Positions 58,614 through 64,000 of a stretch of DNA of 64,000 bases are shown here, piece after piece (positions within the stretch are counted from its first letter, which is position 1; the number at the start of each line of letters is the position of its first letter). A model generated the notes under the pieces. The model was not told the origin of the DNA and did not search any database. It saw only the letters and a list, made by a program, of their open reading frames with translations. This DNA comes from Pezicula radicicola (taxonomy: Eukaryota > Ascomycota > Leotiomycetes > Helotiales > Dermateaceae): positions 153,172 through 217,171 of the forward strand of contig PDUO01000056.1 of assembly GCA_003008705.1 (NCBI GenBank), written 5' to 3'. The translations under genes were made by a program, and so were the position numbers.

Positions 58614-59855
58614 ATGGCTAAGAACCCTCCAGATGAAAGATTGGTATATCTGGCGCTTAAAAATGTTTTTAAAGGGCCAGACGCACAGTTGCGCCTCGTA
58701 AAGAAGATCCGGAAGCTGATCCTGAAGCATTCGGATAATGGAGATGTTCACGTACTGGTAGCCGAGTATAATATTGACAATGTCTGCAACGCCGCAAAGG
58801 CCCTGCTGCAAGATGGGATTTTCGAATCAACCCTAAAGGCCAAGATCCGTTTTCCGGAGGTGTTCGAGGTCTCTCCCGCCCAAAGCGCAGAGCGCGTAGC
58901 CTCAGAAGCTGAAGCAGCGAGAAGTGATGCGGATGCCATAAGAGACGCTGCTGAGGGGCGTCAAGGGACGTGGGCGTCACCGCAAGTCAATGAACTCGAT
59001 TTAGCCAACAAAGGCAAAGGAAAAGAACTGGGTATATTATCCGACAGTCTTAGATCCTCTAATTGCTAAATCTATATAGAATCCCAAGTCTCGACCACTC
59101 GACCTCGAAAGCGTTCCTTTCCACGTACGAACGTCTCTGTTCCGTCTTTATATCCAGTGTACCTACCTCTCGATACTCAACATCTACTTCTGGTGAAGGT
59201 ACAAGCTATCCTGGAAGAAGCTTGTTATACGTTTGGGCATAAGATGATGGGAGATATCCTTCAGAAGGAGGGATGGGACTACCCGGAATCTGTTGAGCTT
59301 AATACTTGGGCCCGGGTATTTCGTTGCAACGAGGACAAGTTCGACGCTGAAAAGTTGGCTAAGCTTGGAAAGCCCTTTCCCGAATTTCTCGACTCGATTG
59401 CGCAGCTACGACATACGGCCGTCCATCGGGTCCGAGTAAGTGCAAATACAGTTCAGCAATTCGTGACGGAAGCGGAATCTCTCGCTGTTTTACTCCAGAA
59501 CGATATTTGCGCACAAATGCTTTCGCGGCTACGACGGGCAGTACGGCAGGTCATCGATGAACTGGGACGTAACAAAGATCTGCTAGAGTCGATACTAAAC
59601 GAGAAGCTCCAAGAAATGGATACTCGAAGACGCGAGCTAAATAGTCTTGAATGTAAGGCGGTGGAAGATATGCTCGGAGAGGATAAAGAGTATCAAACTC
59701 TTGTAAGTGCGAATTTGAAACAAGCTATTAGCGCGCCAGAGACAATTCAACATAGTGCATTTACTTCCGAGCACGAGACTAGTTCGGAAGTAGAGGTGGA
59801 GATTGAGGGCTTTACGGAACCTAGTTTTGGACAAGCCGGGGAAAGTGCATCATAG
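58614..59855 (+). CDS. Conserved fungal protein with LRHTAVHR motif, two exons
   Basis: Exon 1 (58614-59031) and exon 2 (59080-59855) flank a 48-bp intron (GTATAT...GCTAAAT...TATAG); the join G|AA keeps the frame and yields 397 residues. Residues 1-90 form a small helical N-domain (LILKHSDNGDVHVLVAEYNI). About 95-120 is Ala/Glu-rich (AERVASEAEAARSDADAIRD). About 166-300 is the conserved part: AILEEACYTFGHKMMGDILQ, then LRHTAVHRVRVSANTVQQFV (249 onward) and AESLAVLL. From 275 to 345 it is a coiled coil, followed by an acidic tail. Proteins with this LRHTAVHR block are widespread in ascomycetes and uncharacterised; some carry doubtful cytochrome-c1 names. No damage was seen, so it is probably functional. 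Confidence 0.78.
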
Positions 59856-60411
59856 ACGCAAGGTATTCGGCGTCATACCGCTGAATATCTGCGAGTACAT
59901 CTCTGGTCAATAATCGGATTCCGCCATAGGCACAGGACTTATCAGACCCTCCCTTTCTCAAGAGACTGGAGATTAAACGAATTCGGCGGCGCACTCCCAA
60001 TGCCGGCTCCATCGAGCGCCGTACTTAACAGGTCTGACCAAGCTACCAAGCGATGCTCACGACGGACTCGAGGCCGCCAATATCATCGACGTCCTTACCG
60101 GCTTATCCACTGCTGTGGGGGAGTACAGATATTCATCCCTCGAAATGCTCTGGCAATCAAGTGTGTGATGTGATTTGCACAGAAGAGTATTACTATACAG
60201 TATGATAATACAGAACTTCTATTGACCATCACCGCGTTGTCCGGTGTGAATGATAGTATTTGTATGCTATAGCCTTCTCTCAAAAGTATCCTTAGAATTC
60301 ATATTGCATGGTCGAAATCAGCGCTTGGTAGTGTAATTTTAGATTAGAATCTTTATCCCTCGTTTTCTCATTTTCGCTGTGACGCCTCCCAGGCATTTTG
60401 ATCTTACTGCT

Positions 60412-60549
60412 TGAAGGCACTCAGAATAGCTTTGACCTCTTCAAACCCTTCCTGATTGTACCTCTTCAGCCCATATGAATTCATCATATCATTCAGGTCC
60501 TTGAAGCCTGCAGCTTTGACCGACCTGTGATACAGATCTATCTTTCGGT
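60412..60549 (-). CDS. Possible 3' exon of a small gene
   Basis: The minus frame reads KIDLYHRSVKAAGFKDLNDM followed by MNSYGLKRYNQEGFEEVKAI and LSAFKQ, TAA. Charge pattern and codon quality look real. It is preceded by GCTAAC...CCGAAAG, which could be branch site and acceptor of an intron. Upstream exons were not found before 60.9 kb. Could be a truncated gene. Confidence 0.35.
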
Positions 60550-60908
60550 TGGATGTTGGTGGGGGATATAGTTAGCTTTGTAGTGGTTGCATTGGAAAAC
60601 ATAGCGTTTCGTTTGCACGCGGTTGGCGAAATGTGGCAGCTGGGTTGGACTTGACGATACTGTAAAGCCACTGAGGAGTTGTTATGTAGCACTGGAGATG
60701 CTGGTTTTATCGAGATCAGTCCAGCAGCTTATACAGCTCAGTGTCCTATTCTCTGTGCTGGCAGGTCGAACATTCTCTAGGCATCACGTGCTCGGCGGTA
60801 CGCTGTTGCCTAACCGCTGCGCTCTCATCTGCGCTTGTCTGCTCTCACATCATCATCACGACGGTAGGATCGTGCTTGCGGACGACGCTCGATAGAAGAT
60901 TGTCTCCC

Positions 60909-61358
60909 ATGAAATTGCGACCCCTTTTTAACTGTATTATCTTAGTACTATGGATTGCCCTCCCGAGTTTAGCGGCCCCCCGGATCACGCAAGGCGCGTG
61001 CACGACCATCTTCCACTTTAATTCCTTTCCCAATATCGCACAGTCTCGTCATGCGCCCTTGACACCCTCCTGCCTCGACCCACCTAACCCTATCAGCCTT
61101 GCCGCAGCTGAAAACCTCGACGGCACAGCTAGTTCGAAGCTAGAACTCTCGATCTCCCACTCTGGATTCAATGCTCTTGGCTGTCGCGACGGCGATTACT
61201 CCTCTGGTTTGCGTCATGTTGGCCGCCGAGATGTATACTTCTTGTTGTTAAACATCCTTGTAGATTGTTCCCAGCCTTCTCATAACAACTTTGCAGCCGT
61301 TTCCAATGTATATAACTCCCACATTACCTCTACTCCCGCCTCTACTACCAGCATATAA
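60909..61358 (+). CDS. Small secreted protein, unknown function
   Basis: ATG at 60909 starts MKLRPLFNCIILVLWIALPS, a clear signal peptide with cleavage likely after PSLA (residue about 23). The mature protein of about 125 residues has four Cys (ACTTIF, PSCLD, LGCRD, VDCSQ) and a Ser/Thr-rich end. The open frame continues upstream without stop for 56 codons, but that part lacks protein-like features, so the internal Met before the signal peptide is the better start. Candidate effector-like or cell-wall protein; no family recognised. An intron removing part of the 3' half cannot be excluded. Confidence 0.5.
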   Translation: MKLRPLFNCIILVLWIALPSLAAPRITQGACTTIFHFNSFPNIAQSRHAPLTPSCLDPPNPISLAAAENLDGTASSKLELSISHSGFNALGCRDGDYSSGLRHVGRRDVYFLLLNILVDCSQPSHNNFAAVSNVYNSHITSTPASTTSI

Positions 61359-62363
61359 GGCACATTATCGGCGTCGATAGTAGGCCACTTGATGCAGTGG
61401 AATATCATTCTATATTAGATCTACAACATAATCGATACTAGCTTCTAGTTTAACTGTATTAGGCAAACAAGTCACAGATGCTAAAAATCAGTAGTTAGGC
61501 ACTCGAGACAACCAATGACCGGGTGTTCGTAGGCACGAATGATATTATCCTTTGTAAAACATACTTTATCGTTACAGAAACAGCAATAGTACCTCGTTCT
61601 TTTCCGGACCTCCTAAGGTATCCTATTGTGTTTTCTTCAAGTCCCTACTTACCCTCTCCCCTTAATTGTGTACCAACAATATTTCAGCAATATTAGGGGC
61701 TTTTTCTTTTACGGAGTAGGATTTGAATAATTTAAGTAATTTGCGATATAGATTCCTCCTCGAGGAGTAGCCTCCTTGAATATCGCCACCTCTATAGAAA
61801 GTTTTATAAGATCACTTATATATAGAAATCCTCTAGAAGCCACCTTATTAGATATCTCCGTTAATAAAGTTCCTAAATAATAACTTATAATAAACGTCTA
61901 GGTAGGTACTCTGCGTAGTCCGAGCTCTTGTAACACAAATTATCTACTGTAAACTCTCTCTTCTAGTTACAATAGCAGCAATAGTATTTCCTTGTTCTCT
62001 TTTGCGGCTCTTTATGCACCTAGTTTGCCTTTCTTTAATCCTCCTCCTTTGAAGCTCTTTTCTCCTCGACACGTACTCTACCTAAATTATCCTTGCTTTT
62101 TCGTTTGTCTAAACTTTGGCCTATAGGATGTCGGAGATGCTCTAATATAGTATATCTTGTGTGGTTCTACAATAGAGGTTAGAAGTAGTACTTGATAGCA
62201 CTAATCTTATATACCGTTATCGAAAACATAAAGCAAGCTGTTACTATCCGCAAAAAAGTGATTCCGATGTTATACTAGCACTTGATCTGCAAGTTGAGCT
62301 AATGTACTTTGAAGACCTTGAACTGTCACAAGTAAAGTTTGAGAAATAGTATTTCAATTTATA
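61359..62363 (-). pseudogene. Spacer with two degenerate Cys-rich motif copies
   Basis: On the minus strand, RTRYYCCFCNDKVCFTKDNI (near 61600) and TRKYYCCYCN followed by KREFTVDNLCYKSSDYAEYL (near 61990) are two related Cys-rich segments about 390 bp apart. They resemble the WxCCxC...CxxC zinc-binding motif of small fungal proteins. The flanks between are TA-rich with stops. Probably a tandem duplicate degraded by RIP. Nothing else is seen in this interval. Confidence 0.3.
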
Positions 62364-63154
62364 CTACTTTAGAAGTTGTGATAGTGCGGATGTCCTTGGT
62401 ATTTTTGTCATTGTACTAAGCCAGGCAAAGTCTCTCTCATACGCTTCCCAAGTCTGTCTTGGTGCTTGCTTTTCCAGAAACATCCCGAGATCCCGGAGGG
62501 CTTGTAGGCCGTATGCCTTAGCAACTTCTCTCCTTGTAGAAACACCCATAATTTGAGGGTTTACAATGTTGTCCAAGTTTTGTCCCATCCAATGATACCA
62601 GAACACCTTACATGCATAATAATCCAATTCTTCCACATCGAGTAGATCGTCAAGGAAATTTTGATCGAGCGGCATTTCCCCTTTAATATAACTCGCGTAC
62701 TGAACTACCATCTCCTTCACCTTCAAGTGACGACCAGCCATAAAAGTATTATCATCATCGATAATTTCCACGAACCTTATTATTCCTTAGTTAGCCCCCT
62801 CGTAGTGAGAACAAATTCTAGCGTTACTTACAGTACAGCTCCCGTCGCCCTTTCATCTCTCAGAATATGCCATATTCCTCGCTCGCCTCTCTCACACCTA
62901 AACAAATGGAGTTGCTCGAGAAAGGATGTAATAAGGATATTTTCACTCTCATTTAGACTTCCGTGGACTCCAGTTTGTCTAGAATGAGGATCGTCGGCGT
63001 ACGAGAATTGTAGTAATTTGGACCTACAGGTCAGAAGACATTCAAAAAGAGCAAAGTGACAGCGAACTAAGTCTCCTTTTCTGATGACCTTATCTTCTTG
63101 TTGTTGTATATTATCAAACGTCTGCCGGATCTTGTAGAAGCCAAGTTTTGACAT
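62364..63154 (-). CDS. Protein of unknown function, two exons
   Basis: Exon 1 (63154-62832) and exon 2 (62775-62364) are joined across a 56-bp intron (GTAAGT...GCTAAC...AAG); joining CT|G restores one frame of 244 residues. ATG at 63154 (MSKLGFYKIRQTFDNIQQQE) is chosen over an upstream start because the 48 residues before it look like 5' UTR. The protein is helical and acidic (FLDDLLDVEELDYYACKVFW, then YHWMGQNLDNIVNPQIMGVS), with no signal peptide or TM segment. No family recognised. No nonsense or shift seen, so it may be functional. Confidence 0.6.
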
Positions 63155-64000
63155 CTTAGCTCTGGTATAAAATAAAAGATAATTGAGAAAAGTGATGGGG
63201 ATTCGACAGAAGTGCCTCGTTCTACTCCTTATATCTTGAATCGGCCATAAGGTAAAAGGGACATAAAAGTAAAGATTAGCTAGTAATTCATGGTACAAGC
63301 CGGATCCTTAGGCTGTAGAAAAGTTAAATTCCGTAGTAGACATCATATATGCACATAAGACAGTAAAGGAACAGTGCGCCGAGAAGGGGGTGTTGCTTTC
63401 GTACGGAAAGATTCTTGTCTGAGTAAGAACACCCCCTAGGATGCCAAGGCACTTTAATAGATAACGAAAATTCCCTCGAGGATGCTGGAAAACCGTTTAG
63501 ATAAGACGAAAGAGATGTTCCGAGACAGGGCTAACACTAAACATAGCAAAGACAAACTTCTAAATGTACTACAACAGGACTCCATTTAAGCGAGGGAAGA
63601 AGTTGTACCAAACATCAACGTTAGGTTTAATGCCTCCCGCCAGTAGTTGCAAATTCTGGGAACTTTTCGTTTAATCCCTCTAAGAGGAACCATGTAAATG
63701 ATATAAGAGCTAAGATACCAGCAAAAAATTGAACTAGAGCTAGATATACATAGAAACCAATCGCTTCTTATCATGTTGGCACAGCAACTGTTTACCAACC
63801 AATGTCTCCATAAGTTCTGTTTCTGAAATCGATATATGATGCCTACAGCTTCCAATAATAGAAAACATACGAACCCCAGCACAGGAATCTCTCCTTTTTA
63901 AGTGAAGCGGCGTGATGGATATATCCCTAGGAGCTCGCCACAGCCGAGCGAAGAGGAGTGAACAAAATAGCCTCTTAGAGAATCGCCATATCAATGTCCT
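63155..64000. other. Right edge, no supported gene
   Basis: Composition is near normal. A 10-bp inverted repeat (AGGGGGTGTT at 63385-63394, AACACCCCCT about 35 bp later) brackets a short stretch. Minus-strand frames at 63586-63994 are open for 84-98 codons but mutually overlapping and without motif. A gene could run off the right edge. Confidence 0.35.

Noticed and set aside
59821..60012. Minus-strand frame vaguely like a histone-fold segment (RLISSLLRKGG...)
   Set aside because: No ATG, overlaps the end of the plus-strand gene, and similarity to histone H4 is not convincing by eye.
1..64000. tRNA, rRNA, CRISPR or bacterial-type operons
   Set aside because: No tRNA B-box/cloverleaf, rRNA segment or spaced repeat array was recognised; gene structure with introns is eukaryotic.

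Overview
This window looks like an accessory, repeat-rich stretch of a filamentous ascomycete (Pezizomycotina) genome. The evidence is short spliceosomal introns (44-62 bp) with GTNNGT donors and CTAAC-type branch sites, plus typical filamentous-fungal families: HET, 2EXR, F-box, BTB, WOPR, a DHA2-type MFS transporter, Helitron, Tc1/mariner and a Tad-like LINE. Much of the DNA carries the mark of repeat-induced point mutation (RIP). It is extremely TA-rich, CpA/TpG are depleted, and reading frames that still resemble known proteins are broken almost only by TAA/TAG where glutamine or tryptophan is expected. The base-composition statements are by eye; no index was computed.

Layout. Positions 1-5600 are almost pure TA-rich sequence with one F-box-like relic still legible. 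From 5.6 to 31.3 kb, dead copies of host-type genes are scattered in degraded DNA: a SnoaL-like protein, a 2EXR protein, two further F-box-type genes, an MFS transporter, a coiled-coil protein, a B-type cyclin, several unidentified relics and a Tc1 transposase relic. A clean 245-bp TIR element (MITE) and a strong palindrome lie near 12.5-13.0 kb. From 31.4 to 37.4 kb the composition recovers. Here lie a Tc1 fragment with a nested insertion, a decayed C2H2 zinc-finger gene, a HET fragment and one intact three-exon HET-domain gene (34.2-36.7 kb, minus strand), followed by a Fot1/pogo-like fragment.

From 37.8 to 45.5 kb (minus strand) is a nearly complete autonomous Helitron: a three-exon Rep/helicase gene with an Arg/Glu-rich coiled-coil N-terminus, and a second ORF downstream. 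Both are broken by nonsense codons. From 46.1 to 52.2 kb there is a repeat module shared with 31.7-32.2 kb, a 1.44-kb Tc1 element with perfect 36-bp TIRs that has split a host gene, a WOPR-domain relic, and a second Tc1 element with TA duplication. From 52.2 to 57.4 kb come more broken gene copies (kinase-like, BTB, unknown). From 57.5 to 58.4 kb is a GC-rich 5'-truncated LINE.

The last 6 kb holds the genes most likely to be functional: a two-exon conserved fungal protein (58.6-59.9 kb), a small predicted secreted protein (60.9-61.4 kb) and a two-exon protein of unknown function (62.4-63.2 kb). The window reads as a graveyard in which RIP has inactivated both transposons and duplicated host genes, with a few surviving genes between.
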